This document shows positions 35,947 to 43,960 of a stretch of 46,866 bases of DNA, piece by piece; position 1 is the stretch's first letter; each line of letters starts with the position of its first letter. The notes under the pieces are model-generated. The model worked only from the letters and a program-made list of their open reading frames with translations, ran no database searches and was not told where the DNA came from. The position numbers and the translations under genes were made by a program. Source of the DNA: Candidatus Lokiarchaeota archaeon (GTDB lineage Archaea > Asgardarchaeota > Thorarchaeia > Thorarchaeales > Thorarchaeaceae); assembly GCA_014730275.1 (NCBI GenBank), contig WJIL01000097.1:1-46866 (forward strand). The letters are read 5' to 3'.

Positions 35947-36183
35947 TTAAACTGGGTCGATTACTCTGATTTCTTCAATCCGCTTGAAGGCTTGATCATG
36001 AGTCATTAGAGACTCGATACCGTCTCTCCTCATAGTGGCAGCTATCGAGAGAGAGACTCTTTCACGGGTTTCTCGATAGATTTCTTTTCCCTCTTCAAGG
36101 ATTGTCGAATCTCGACAAGAAGTGGAGCCCATAATTGTTGCCACATCCAATACATAATTAGCAATTTGATAAAAATCATGTAT
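35947..36183 (-). pseudogene. Remnant of a PIN-domain (VapC-like) toxin
   Basis: The frame ends VSLSIAATMRRDGIESLMTH then DQAFKRIEEIRVIDPV, clearly the C-terminal half of a PIN-domain ribonuclease (usual form: DALIAATM, a short helix, LVTHDxDF, and the final VIDP). Upstream in the same frame, HDFYQIANYVLDVATI still reads as the protein's middle. The N-terminal strand with the first catalytic Asp is absent, no plausible start exists, and the Asp before SIAATM is Ser. It is a dead toxin; no VapB partner is seen. The 5' end overlaps the neighbouring plus-strand gene's start. Confidence 0.55.
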
Positions 36184-36194
36184 AGTGATTCCTT

Positions 36195-36638
36195 TTGAAC
36201 AACATAAGCGCCGCCCGAAGCTGGTTATGGATTCTCAAGTATTGGACACCGATTTACCTCATTCTCACGTTTACAGGACTCTTCTCATTGCAGTTCTTCA
36301 GCCATAATGCATATTCACTGGTGTTCCTAATTGGCATACCGGTTCTTGTTGTCCCCATTACCTATCAGAAGCTTGTTGGCGGAGGCTGTAGTCTGAAATA
36401 CCGCATTTGTGCATTGGTACGAGGCATGCTTGCAGGTGTACTCTTCCTAGCACTCGCATACACCGCAAATCTGGTTCTTCAAATCATACTCGCTCAGCTA
36501 TCTTTCTTAGAGAATCAAGTCCTAACGCAACCATATGAAATCTGGTTCTTCAGTGGTGCAATTGGAGGCTTTCTAGCCAGAATCGCAGAAGTCAGGGGAC
36601 AATCCATGCCTGTTCAGGTCGGTATTAGTCGTGAATAG
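36195..36638 (+). CDS. Four-helix membrane protein, unknown function
   Basis: 147 aa from a TTG start at 36195 (no strong ribosome-binding site, and no ATG nearby). Four hydrophobic segments (about 14-34, 38-54, 75-97 and 112-130) are connected by short loops; the last resembles a glycine-rich helix (FSGAIGGFLARIAEV). No family motif is recognised. It overlaps nothing convincing on the other strand except the upstream edge of the PIN remnant. Real by length and hydrophobic pattern; function is open. Confidence 0.55.
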   Translation: MNNISAARSWLWILKYWTPIYLILTFTGLFSLQFFSHNAYSLVFLIGIPVLVVPITYQKLVGGGCSLKYRICALVRGMLAGVLFLALAYTANLVLQIILAQLSFLENQVLTQPYEIWFFSGAIGGFLARIAEVRGQSMPVQVGISRE

Positions 36639-36691
36639 TATTGATGAATCATCAGTTACTGGGAGATGATGCGGGAGCGAATGTACAATCA

Positions 36692-37519
36692 TCAACCTAA
36701 AAATCGGTCTCCGTGAACGAAAAGAAAGCCCTTCTGACCAACATCTCTTCCTCGATCATGTTCATCCGCAAACGAGTAATTTACGGACCACCCGTTTTCA
36801 GCAAAGAGGGGTTGGATTCCCTCTGGATTGATTCCCCACTTGAAATGCGTCATGAATGCGCCAAAGCTGACTTCAGCCAAAGCTCGTACGCAAGCATCAA
36901 CGAAAATCTCACTATCCTCCGGGCTCATGGTGGCTGCTGTTTCCAATACAGAAACAAATGCCTCTCTAGGTAGGTAGTATCCAGTTCCCTCCAGTATCCA
37001 GAAGGTTGGAATTTCGGATGAGAATCCCCCATCAATAAGCCGAAATTTCCATCTTGGAGTTGATAAATCAGCAGGGACCCTGATGACGTTGCACAAAGAG
37101 TTTGCGTCTCTTAGAACCTCCTCTTTGTACTTGATGACAATTGGGAAATCGATTTCGAAGATAGTGTGATTCCCATCATCAAGTGGAGCAAATCGATACG
37201 CCCGGGTATCAAGCCCCGCTCCAAGGAGGATAATCTGAGATTTGTTGTGTTCTTCGCACCATGGTGCTAGCAGCTCATTTTCAAGGTAGTGGGCCCGTAC
37301 AATCGGATAATCCATTCGTTCGTAGCGTCTGTGTTTGTTGAGGTAGTCTTCCAAATCACCTGCTAGTCTTTCGGCGAAAGGATCTGAAATAAGTGGGTCT
37401 TCACGTTTGTATTCCTGCGCGCGCTGGTATGCGATGAGCCTTGCAGTGAATGGCACAGCTTCTGCCTCATCTAAAGCATCTTTGTCGTTCCCTCGTCGAG
37501 GCATAGATTCATCCACCAT
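36692..37519 (-). CDS. Class I SAM-dependent methyltransferase (leucine carboxyl methyltransferase-like family)
   Basis: 275 aa. The family pattern is clear: VPFTARLIAYQRAQE near the start, DPFAERLAG, YPIVRAHYLENELL, the SAM-binding strand and loop QIILLGAGLDTRAYRF, and FEIDFPIVIKYKEEVL with the acidic residue that binds the ribose. PTFWILEGTGYYLPREAF is the strand-4 motif. It matches the LCMT/PPM-like group of small-molecule methyltransferases found widely in bacteria, whose substrates are mostly unknown. It stands alone. ATG 37519 has no obvious ribosome-binding site. Confidence 0.85.
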   Translation of the reverse strand: MVDESMPRRGNDKDALDEAEAVPFTARLIAYQRAQEYKREDPLISDPFAERLAGDLEDYLNKHRRYERMDYPIVRAHYLENELLAPWCEEHNKSQIILLGAGLDTRAYRFAPLDDGNHTIFEIDFPIVIKYKEEVLRDANSLCNVIRVPADLSTPRWKFRLIDGGFSSEIPTFWILEGTGYYLPREAFVSVLETAATMSPEDSEIFVDACVRALAEVSFGAFMTHFKWGINPEGIQPLFAENGWSVNYSFADEHDRGRDVGQKGFLFVHGDRFLG

Positions 37520-37708
37520 TCAATAGTCAGTTGCAGGTCAAACAAAAAAGCGTTATTCAGACTCAGAGTGTTTTCCAAATACTCGTTTCTGTAGGAAGCC
37601 GCCGGGGCAAGTGTTTCGCACTGCACAGGAAAGTATTCCAAATGAATGATTCCGTTTTTTCTAGTGGTGAGAAGAAAACCAAAAAGAGTCACAAACCTAA
37701 TGGTTAAA

Positions 37709-37720
37709 TATAGTTAATTA
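37709..37720 (+). promoter_or_regulatory. TATAGTTAATTA element before the SnoaL-like gene
   Basis: TTAAATATAG followed by TTAATTA lies 24-40 nt before ATG 37744, so it contains or overlaps the TATA box. The 12-mer is identical to those at 15465 and 18056. A short leader is expected. Confidence 0.5.
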
Positions 37721-37743
37721 CAACATTATTGTAGGTTTCTACA

Positions 37744-38232
37744 ATGACAATTGTGCAAGACAAGAGAGAATACGCCAATTCTCCAACTGAGAATAAGGCA
37801 GTTATTCGCAGGTTTATTGAAGCATATAATAACCGAGAATTGGAAATATTCGATGAGTTAGTAGTAGCAGACTATATTGACCATACACATCAAACCGAGG
37901 GTCGAGAAGCGTTCAAGCAATTATTCACTCTAGCCTTCAAAGGTTTCCCCGATTGGTACGAATCCATTCAAGAAATGATAGCTGAGGGCGATAAGGTGTG
38001 GGTCCGCGTCATAGCCAAAGGCACTCACACAGGCGACTGGAATCTTTTTGGAGTTCCATTACCACCAACTGGCAAGAAAGTAGAAATGGAGATGGTATTC
38101 ATCTGGCGCGTAGTTGATGGCAAGCTTGTGGAGGGAGAAGAAGTCGACGACTCGTTGAATTTCATGAAACAACTTGGTTTGATCGAGTACACACAGAAAG
38201 GCAAGAAAGTCTTTCCAGAAGATGCTGGGTAG
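37744..38232 (+). CDS. SnoaL-like polyketide-cyclase-type protein
   Basis: 162 aa with a clear SnoaL/ester-cyclase pattern: NKAVIRRFIEAYNNRELEIF (first helix), VVADYIDHTHQTEGREAFKQ, GFPDWYESIQEMIAEGDKVWVRV, AKGTHTGDWNLFGVPLPPTGKKVEM and IWRVVDGKLVEGEEVDDSL. The NTF2 fold binds small hydrophobic molecules; the family includes aldol cyclases and many proteins of unknown role. It is preceded by the shared 12-mer element and followed by a thiamine-binding-type gene on the same strand. Substrate is unknown. Confidence 0.85.
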   Translation: MTIVQDKREYANSPTENKAVIRRFIEAYNNRELEIFDELVVADYIDHTHQTEGREAFKQLFTLAFKGFPDWYESIQEMIAEGDKVWVRVIAKGTHTGDWNLFGVPLPPTGKKVEMEMVFIWRVVDGKLVEGEEVDDSLNFMKQLGLIEYTQKGKKVFPEDAG

Positions 38233-38315
38233 TCCTAGGTTTAGGCGCGGAGTTTTGCCTTATCAAAAGGAAAACTCTATGGGCATAATAGCTTAGAGTA
38301 AGTTGAGGTAACAAG

Positions 38316-38633
38316 TTGTCAGAAGAGCAATCGAAATCAACTAAAGTCATTGCAGAACTAGTCATAGCCCCTTTCGGGGTGGGTACTAGTTTAAGCTCTT
38401 ATGTCAAAGAATCAGTAAAAGAAATCGATTCCTTCCCAGAAATCAGGGTTCAGCATACGCCGATGAGCTCAATCATTGAAGCGGATAGTGTTGATCAAAT
38501 ACTAGAGGTCACGAAAGCCGCGCATGAAAGAATGTTTGATGCTGGTGCAGAAAGGGTCTCTACTTTGCTTCGGATTGATGACCGAAGAGATAAGGGACGA
38601 GAAATGGAAGACAAGGTAGATGCGATTTCCTGA
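38316..38633 (+). CDS. MTH1187-family thiamine-binding protein
   Basis: 105 aa from TTG 38316 with GAGGTAAC upstream. It is a single ferredoxin-like domain of the UPF0045/MTH1187 type: IAELVIAPFGVGTSLSSYVKE, then VQHTPMSSIIEADSVDQILEV and RVSTLLRIDDRRDK. Relatives bind thiamine or its derivatives and form tetramers. It ends the plus-strand pair with the SnoaL gene. Confidence 0.85.
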   Translation: MSEEQSKSTKVIAELVIAPFGVGTSLSSYVKESVKEIDSFPEIRVQHTPMSSIIEADSVDQILEVTKAAHERMFDAGAERVSTLLRIDDRRDKGREMEDKVDAIS

Positions 38634-38644
38634 CATCCCCCCGG

Positions 38645-38650
38645 TTTTTT
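38645..38650 (+). terminator. Oligo-T terminator
   Basis: CCCCCCGG followed by TTTTTTG, 12 nt after the stop of the thiamine-binding-type gene, is a simple archaeal U-tract terminator for the plus-strand pair. Confidence 0.5.
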
Positions 38651-38672
38651 GCCCATTCCCTAACGGTACGAT

Positions 38673-39680
38673 CTAATCCCTTTGGTGTAAGATAACTACA
38701 ACCACAACCATGATACCCCCGATGGCCCCACCGATTCCTAACAGCATTATGTAATCTAATTCGGTGGAAGCACCATTAGGAGTAGTTGTTGTCGTTGTCG
38801 GTGATGTTGTAGTGGAGCTTGTTTCTGTGGACCAGCCTGCGAGCTGGGCCATTAACCACCAGAAGGCTTTGCCCTTCTGCTCGCAGCTGCTATAGGTTGT
38901 GTGACCTGCTTCGTTACCGTTGAATTCCTCATGTTCAATGGGAACATCGTAAGTTTCCCCACTATCTGCGTGTTCATAGGTACTATGCTCTCCTTCGTAC
39001 CAGCAATCCAAGTCAGCGAAGTCAAAGAGTACCTTGTTGTTTTCAATACAATATTGGCGAATCATTTCATTGTTCCGCCAGCGAGTATAGCCATCTGAAC
39101 CACCACTCTGAGCGTTACCGGTCATGTAGATGAACATCAGATCTGGATTATCGTTCTCCAAAGAAGTCATCGCATCAAGGTAATTCTGTACTTCTGAACT
39201 AGAATAGTGATTAAGCTGACAACACCAAGACCAAAGTGAGATTGTCAATGCTGGGTTGCTATCGAGGGTGTTCTGTGTTGTGGATAGCCCGTCTGCAGTT
39301 GACCAGTAAAGTTCTGGCGTAATGTAGCTATGTGGAGGGTTCCCATCAAGCATACAGAGTGCCCCCTCTTCGGCGGGGAGATTGCCAGAACCTATTGCAC
39401 AACTGAAAGTAGCGTTTGCAGACTCAATCCGTTGAAGCCCTGTTGTAATCTGTCCACCATGACTTGTGTGAGCATAGTGTATCTTCAAGTTAGATTTGGC
39501 TTGCTCAAGCCATTCATCAGGGATTTCATCAAGAGAAATGCATTCATGGTCTACCACAAGACCTCCCGAGAACTGAGCGGTAGAAAGAGAAGCAAATGCA
39601 GACTGCTCGAGTAGTAGCGAAAATGCAAGACATGTAAGTAGAACAATAGCTATCTTTCTTGAGGGGATGGCGTGCCGCAT
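38673..39680 (-). CDS. Secreted, C-terminally anchored protein with a HTSHG motif, possible hydrolase
   Basis: 335 aa. A signal peptide (KIAIVLLTCLAFSLLLEQSAFA) leads into an extracellular domain with KIHYAHTSHGGQITTGLQRI, several Cys residues, ISLWSWCCQLNHY, LMFIYMTGNAQSGG and a His-rich end (EHEEFNGNEAGHTTYSSCEQ). The order of a His-Ser motif, an M-T-G-N-A-like loop and late H-T resembles an SGNH-hydrolase-like family often annotated only as hypothetical. A Thr/Ser spacer (SSTTTSPTTTTTTPNG) and one membrane helix anchor it at the surface. It is not recognised with certainty. A TATA box lies about 35 nt upstream. Confidence 0.65.
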   Translation of the reverse strand: MRHAIPSRKIAIVLLTCLAFSLLLEQSAFASLSTAQFSGGLVVDHECISLDEIPDEWLEQAKSNLKIHYAHTSHGGQITTGLQRIESANATFSCAIGSGNLPAEEGALCMLDGNPPHSYITPELYWSTADGLSTTQNTLDSNPALTISLWSWCCQLNHYSSSEVQNYLDAMTSLENDNPDLMFIYMTGNAQSGGSDGYTRWRNNEMIRQYCIENNKVLFDFADLDCWYEGEHSTYEHADSGETYDVPIEHEEFNGNEAGHTTYSSCEQKGKAFWWLMAQLAGWSTETSSTTTSPTTTTTTPNGASTELDYIMLLGIGGAIGGIMVVVVVILHQRD

Positions 39681-39712
39681 ATTGTAAACCCTTCTAGTTG
39701 AATTGATGGGGG

Positions 39713-39720
39713 CTTATATG
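39713..39720 (-). promoter_or_regulatory. TATA box of the HTSHG surface-protein gene
   Basis: The minus strand reads CATATAAGCC, about 35 nt before ATG 39680. The predicted start site, 24-26 nt downstream, gives an mRNA leader of only about 10 nt, so the gene is nearly leaderless, and no ribosome-binding site is seen. Confidence 0.5.
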
Positions 39721-39761
39721 ATTTCGTTGCTTGTTTCTTCCAGCTTTGGCAATCTTACCTT

Positions 39762-40355
39762 CTAGCTTTTAAGCAGAGACGCAAGTTCCTCAGCCCATTC
39801 CCGTATTCTATCCAAATCACGGTTATCATAGGGCTTGTCAGTATCAACGCCCTGAGCCTCCAGATCCTTTCGAAGGCCTCGTAAGAGCAACCTCCACAGG
39901 AAACCCATAGCATCGAAATCCCAGAAGCCACCAAAAACTTCGATTGAATCCGGGTTCAAGCCATGTTCATTTGCCTTATCAACAACATACTGTTGGTACG
40001 CTTCTTCTTTGTTGACACCAAGCTTCGAGTAAAGTCCACCTTCTTGTTCGGCTCCCATCTCTCCATCGCCAGTAGTAAATGGCCAGGAACCTGAGGAAAC
40101 AAATAGAGCTGTAATTTTCGATTGTAGTTCCTCTTTGTGGTCTTTAAGGAATTGGTCGGGTTCTTTGGTCCACCTTGAGGCTTTTATGCCGCTTCCTATG
40201 ACAACCATATCGTAGACAGAAAGATCGTCAACATCCTGGCGTTTCAGATTAACAACATCGGTTTCAATTCCCTCTTCCCTTAGTCCCGTTGCGATAAGGT
40301 CGGCAGTGTCAGCCGTAGCTCCGTACCTTGTTCCGAATGCAATTAGCGTTTTCAA
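39762..40355 (-). CDS. Flavodoxin-domain protein (HemG-like)
   Basis: 197 aa from TTG 40355. The N-terminal FMN phosphate loop is FGTRYGATADTADLIATGL. DMVVIGSGIKASRW is the second flavin contact and ALFVSSGSWPF the third. This matches the flavodoxin_5 group that contains HemG-type protoporphyrinogen oxidase and related stand-alone flavodoxins. The extra C-terminal segment (about residues 115-197, FGGFWDFDAMGFLWRLLLRGL) is also typical. It probably transfers electrons with FMN; haem synthesis is not implied by the neighbours. Confidence 0.85.
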   Translation of the reverse strand: MKTLIAFGTRYGATADTADLIATGLREEGIETDVVNLKRQDVDDLSVYDMVVIGSGIKASRWTKEPDQFLKDHKEELQSKITALFVSSGSWPFTTGDGEMGAEQEGGLYSKLGVNKEEAYQQYVVDKANEHGLNPDSIEVFGGFWDFDAMGFLWRLLLRGLRKDLEAQGVDTDKPYDNRDLDRIREWAEELASLLKS

Positions 40356-40391
40356 TTACCTTGTCACCAATATTCAATTTTCTTTCTGGTT

Positions 40392-41264
40392 TCAACTCGT
40401 TATTCTACGTAATTTGTCTTTCACCAGATAAAGAAGACCAACGTAGGACAACGCCCCAAGTATTCCAAAAATCACGAGGGCAGGAATCTGTAATTCGGGA
40501 TCCCCATTCAAGAACATCACCCATCCCATCGCGTTTACAGCAGTTCCTAGCGTTACAAAGAAGCCAAAGAAAAGCAGAATGACAGGATACGCAGTTCGGG
40601 GGCGTGTAAGTAGTAGATACAATGAAATGAATCCTAATGGAATAGTTAGACCAAGATCGAAGTAGCGGATAACCCAGAAGACATTGGGTGTGTTCTCATA
40701 AGTTCCCGACTCTGTGCCGCCTGTATTCAGGACTTGGAACACCTCACCCAACCACATCATGGCGAACAGCAGAAGAAGGACGGACATCACTGCCGCATAG
40801 ATTTTGAGATTCCGTGGGTTGAATGTAGGTGCATCATCAGGTTCAAACATGGACAGACTGCTCATTCCAAGGATGAGACCGCCAATAACGAGAAAAATGA
40901 GTAATCCGAAGTAATGTTCGATATTGCCCGAATATGCCGGATTATTCCACTCTTGGCCGATTCCATAGGTAAGCCCAGTGTAAATCAGGGTCACCGGAGG
41001 GAGAATCAAGAAGTACTTCGCCCATTCCTTTCTCAACAAATGAGCTAGACCACCAATGAGAAGAATTGGCGTGATTAGTATCAGGTCAGCCAAATCTTGA
41101 CCCATAAGTTGCCAAATCACGGATTGTGAGGATCTGTGCTCCATTATTCCGAGGCCGAGTGGACCTATGGCTGCTATTACGATGAAGACAATCGCACAGG
41201 CTATAGCAACCAGACTGATTACGTACCTTTCAAAGACAAGATGACTAGGTTCTTCAGATTCCAT
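40392..41264 (-). CDS. Polytopic membrane protein, unknown function
   Basis: 290 aa from ATG 41264, which has AGGTGA 5 nt upstream; the longer frame from 41378 starts inside the divergent promoter region and is not favoured. Eight to nine hydrophobic helices span nearly the full length, with short loops and one longer polar loop (EVFQVLNTGGTESGTYENTP). No transport or enzyme motif is recognised. It lies 36 bp before the flavodoxin gene on the same strand, so both may be in one transcript; an electron-transfer role is only a guess. Confidence 0.7.
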   Translation of the reverse strand: MESEEPSHLVFERYVISLVAIACAIVFIVIAAIGPLGLGIMEHRSSQSVIWQLMGQDLADLILITPILLIGGLAHLLRKEWAKYFLILPPVTLIYTGLTYGIGQEWNNPAYSGNIEHYFGLLIFLVIGGLILGMSSLSMFEPDDAPTFNPRNLKIYAAVMSVLLLLFAMMWLGEVFQVLNTGGTESGTYENTPNVFWVIRYFDLGLTIPLGFISLYLLLTRPRTAYPVILLFFGFFVTLGTAVNAMGWVMFLNGDPELQIPALVIFGILGALSYVGLLYLVKDKLRRITS

Positions 41265-41456
41265 TGTTTTCACCTGAGTGAATACTTCTATGACTCCGCG
41301 AGTTGAAAGCCATAATAAACTTGGCACGGCGGTACATATGAAACAATCGAAGGATACCCTGCTTAGTGTGCCATCCAAATTCGAAAAACCAATAGCGATT
41401 TGACAATGGATATATCACCCAATAAGAAGCAACGTGGGAAGCTCGGTGAGTAATCT

Positions 41457-42272
41457 TTGAATTCTGATGTTGATGAAATACAAGCCTTTCAACAGAAGAT
41501 AATGAACTGGTGGAGAAGAAACGCACGCGACCTACCATGGAGAAGGGACAATAGCCCGTATGCCGTGCTTGTTTCTGAAATAATGCTTCAGCAGACGCAG
41601 GTTAATCGGGTGGTCCCAAAATTCAAGCAATTCATGGAGACATTCCCCACAATTGATGATCTTGCCAATGCAGGGATAAAGGAAGTAATGCAAATCTGGA
41701 GTGGGCTTGGATATAACCGAAGAGCGGTATGGTTGAGAGACGCAGCAAAGAAGATAGTTGAGAAAGGGTCGTTCCCTCGGACTATCGAGGAGCTAACCAA
41801 TCTGAAGGGCATTGGACCGTACACCTCGCGCTCAATTCTTATCTTTGCATTCAACAGGGATATTTCCACAGTTGATACAAACATTAGGCGGGTTCTCATT
41901 TCAGCAGGATTTGCTACGAAGGAGACTTCCAAAAAAGAATTGCAAAAAATTGCGGACAGAATCCTCTTGAAAGGAAGGTCTCGTGATTGGCATAATGCGC
42001 TTATGGATTATGGCTCGGAAGTCCTCACCTCCAGTTCAACAGGGATATCGCCCCGCACAAAGCAAACAAGATTCGAAGGATCTACTAGACAGCTCAGAGG
42101 GGAAATCATCAAGGTTTTGACATTTTCTGAACCACTTGAACTACAAGAGCTGATTTCCCAGACTGAGATGGTAACACCAAATCAGAAACAAATCAGTACA
42201 GTGCTTCGAGAGTTGGAGAAAGAACAACTAGTGGAACAAACAGATACAGGAAAATACCGTCTTCCAAGATAA
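41457..42272 (+). CDS. MutY-like adenine DNA glycosylase lacking the Fe-S cluster
   Basis: 271 aa from TTG 41457 (GGTGAG upstream). The HhH-GPD core is clear: RDLPWRRDNSPYAVLVSEIM, LQQTQVNRVVPKF (catalytic Glu41 in the SEIMLQQTQ motif), IWSGLGYNRRAVWLRDAA, LTNLKGIGPYTSRSILIF (helix-hairpin-helix) and STVDTNIRRVL with the catalytic Asp. After ALMDYGSEVL, where MutY has four cluster-binding Cys, the sequence reads TSSSTGISPRTKQTRFEGS, and the whole protein contains no Cys. The C-terminus is a small winged helix (QISTVLRELEKEQLVEQT), not the NUDIX-like MutY domain. It likely removes mispaired adenine opposite 8-oxoguanine. Confidence 0.85.
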   Translation: MNSDVDEIQAFQQKIMNWWRRNARDLPWRRDNSPYAVLVSEIMLQQTQVNRVVPKFKQFMETFPTIDDLANAGIKEVMQIWSGLGYNRRAVWLRDAAKKIVEKGSFPRTIEELTNLKGIGPYTSRSILIFAFNRDISTVDTNIRRVLISAGFATKETSKKELQKIADRILLKGRSRDWHNALMDYGSEVLTSSSTGISPRTKQTRFEGSTRQLRGEIIKVLTFSEPLELQELISQTEMVTPNQKQISTVLRELEKEQLVEQTDTGKYRLPR

Positions 42273-42326
42273 TCAACCCTGGTCATTTGGTATTTTGAAT
42301 CTACAGAGAGTTCTTAGTGTATTCTA

Positions 42327-42920
42327 TTAATCACCAAAATAACCGCGTTCTGAAGCCTCATCGAGTAGCTCTTGAGTCAGCTTCCAGAGATGCTCCGATC
42401 CCAGCCGAATTTTCTTTTTCTTCTCCAGAACATCAGCCTTGTGGAGATTGTGCTTTTTCCAAGATGCCCCTTCATTGCCGTATGCCATCAAGATTGGTTG
42501 AAGTGAATCAACAGCCTTGGCAAATTTCGCTTCAGGTGTTGACATCGATTCAAATTCTTCCCAAATTTCCAAGAGAGATTGTCCCTGTTCGGGAGGAAGA
42601 AGACCGAAAATTCGTTTGGCCGCTTCCTGTTCAGCCTCGTACTTCTCCGAATCGAGATGGTCGCCGTATAGAAAAGTATCACCGGCATCGATCTCAACCA
42701 AATCGTGAATAAGGAGCATCTTCATAACATGCAGAAGGTCAAGATCAGACTCATTTGCGTATTCACTGAAAATGAGGGCTGATAGGGCAGCATGCCATGT
42801 GTGTTCAGCTGAATTCTCTTGTCTCGAGTTGTCAACAAGCCATGTTTGTCTCAGTATTTTCTTCAGCTTGTCAATCTCTATGAGGAATTCTATTTGAGCC
42901 AATGAATTATCAGAAGACAT
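42327..42920 (-). CDS. HD-domain 5'-nucleotidase (YfbR/HDDC2-like)
   Basis: 197 aa from ATG 42920 (a GTG/ATG-like longer start at 42935 has no better support). The HD metal site is complete: NSAEHTWHAALSAL (His), MLLIHDLVEIDAGDTF (HD pair and following E/D), and AKAVDSLQPIL with the last Asp. Length and motif order match the HDDC2/YfbR deoxynucleotidase group, which hydrolyses nucleoside 5'-monophosphates. It is convergent with the glycosylase gene, suggesting no functional link beyond nucleotide hygiene. Confidence 0.85.
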   Translation of the reverse strand: MSSDNSLAQIEFLIEIDKLKKILRQTWLVDNSRQENSAEHTWHAALSALIFSEYANESDLDLLHVMKMLLIHDLVEIDAGDTFLYGDHLDSEKYEAEQEAAKRIFGLLPPEQGQSLLEIWEEFESMSTPEAKFAKAVDSLQPILMAYGNEGASWKKHNLHKADVLEKKKKIRLGSEHLWKLTQELLDEASERGYFGD

Positions 42921-42987
42921 GATACGGAGAGGCAAATGGTGCTATTTGGGTATAACGGCCCCGATGCCCAACTCCCTCGCTTCACAA

Positions 42988-43286
42988 TTAGGTCGTCTTT
43001 CCAAAGGGTCCGGTCATCATAATCCACAGTCCATCTCTGGAAAAGCCGGGGAACAATGCAAGAGCTATTCCAAGGATAACCATGATGATGCCAAAGATGA
43101 ACAGAGGGGTTAAGAAGATCTCATAGAATCCCAATTGAACTTCCATTCCTGTATATGCAAGTACTGATACGACAAATGGTGCTAGAACAGTAGCAATTAC
43201 CAGAACTACACCAAGCCAGAAAATGACTTTGCCAATCCGTTTTCTGCGAGAAACATCTCGGGGTTCCCCTTAGTTTTTTCGTTCAT
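42988..43286 (-). pseudogene. Small two-helix membrane protein gene with a frameshift near its start
   Basis: A frame ending at TAA 42990 encodes RDVSRRKRIGKVIFWLGVV, a first helix, GMEVQLGFYEIFLTPLFIFG, a second helix and the tail FSRDGLWIMMTGPFGKTT. It has no start codon. Upstream, ATG 43286 opens MNEKTKGNPE in another frame and would join it if one G were added to the GGGG run at 43269-43266, giving MNEKTKGEPRDVSRR. The whole would be about 99 residues. The cause is a natural frameshift or a homopolymer read error. No family is recognised. Confidence 0.6.
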
Positions 43287-43417
43287 CGTTTATCAGCAAT
43301 TTAATCCAATTCAATTCTTATTGCTTTTTCCCCGAATATTCAGAGTATCTCTATAGGGTTATGTCAGAATCTTTTAATCATCAGTAAAGAAAAAGAAGAA
43401 GGTGTGAGGAGAAGGGT

Positions 43418-43579
43418 TTAAGCTGGAATGATTCGTTCTTTCTGCTTCTGTAACTCCAAAGCAGATAGCTTTTGATCATGGGTGAGTTCGGAGTGCTTTT
43501 CGATAGATTTTGCAACAGCGCCCCGAGATGTGCCCATAAGTTCCGCATTACAGATATCGCATTCGTACTTGTATGGCAT
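43418..43579 (-). CDS. 53-aa zinc-finger-like small protein
   Basis: MPYKYECDICNAELMGTSR then GAVAKSIEKHSELTHDQKL and a charged tail. The C-x2-C at the start and the H-x4-H near residue 37-42 make a C2H2-type zinc site, with a short helix before the His pair. Such tiny zinc proteins are common in archaea and usually bind nucleic acid. ATG 43579 has no strong ribosome-binding site. Too short to identify, but the metal pattern makes it likely real. Confidence 0.6.
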   Translation of the reverse strand: MPYKYECDICNAELMGTSRGAVAKSIEKHSELTHDQKLSALELQKQKERIIPA

Positions 43580-43705
43580 CGTCTGTCACTAATGTAAACA
43601 TGTTTCCTGTGACCTTTTAGTAATTGGGGAAGTATGACGCGATAAAACAATTCAGAAAGGAATTGATAGAAGCAGGACTTGATGATTTGTACCTTAGTCA
43701 GCATC

Positions 43706-43960
43706 TCACTGTGAGTACAATTCTTTCAATCGCTCAAGCGCAGCTGAATAGTCCTCATTCTGTTTTGACCAGTCCACAAGATTATCACATGGAAAACCAT
43801 CACATTCATCGCAGTGCTCAAGGCCTTTTTCGTCAACACAGCACTCTAGAATCCAGCAATCTGCAGACCAATGAGTTGTGCGGTCGCCATGACAACCTTT
43901 GCAATACATGCCCTTGGCGATAGCTTCACTTATGCCTTCCTTTTGACCAAGCCACCCCAT
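43706..43960 (-). CDS. DUF3795-type Cys-rich protein, N-terminally short
   Basis: 84 aa. The Cys pattern MYCKGCHGDRTTHWSADCWI, then LECCVDEKGLEHCDECDGFP and CDNLVDW is that of DUF3795 proteins, thought to bind metal. The usual N-terminal CGLYCGxC segment is absent: the frame opens at ATG 43960, 31 nt before the stop of the upstream gene, and a TGA closes it a few codons further up. It thus seems to be the 3' two-thirds of a gene, or a natural short form translated by coupling with the upstream metalloprotease. Function is unknown. Confidence 0.65.
   Translation of the reverse strand: MGWLGQKEGISEAIAKGMYCKGCHGDRTTHWSADCWILECCVDEKGLEHCDECDGFPCDNLVDWSKQNEDYSAALERLKELYSQ

Noticed and set aside
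43624-43923. 99-codon plus-strand frame opposite the DUF3795 gene
   Set aside because: The Cys-rich family pattern is on the minus strand; the plus frame has no recognisable features.
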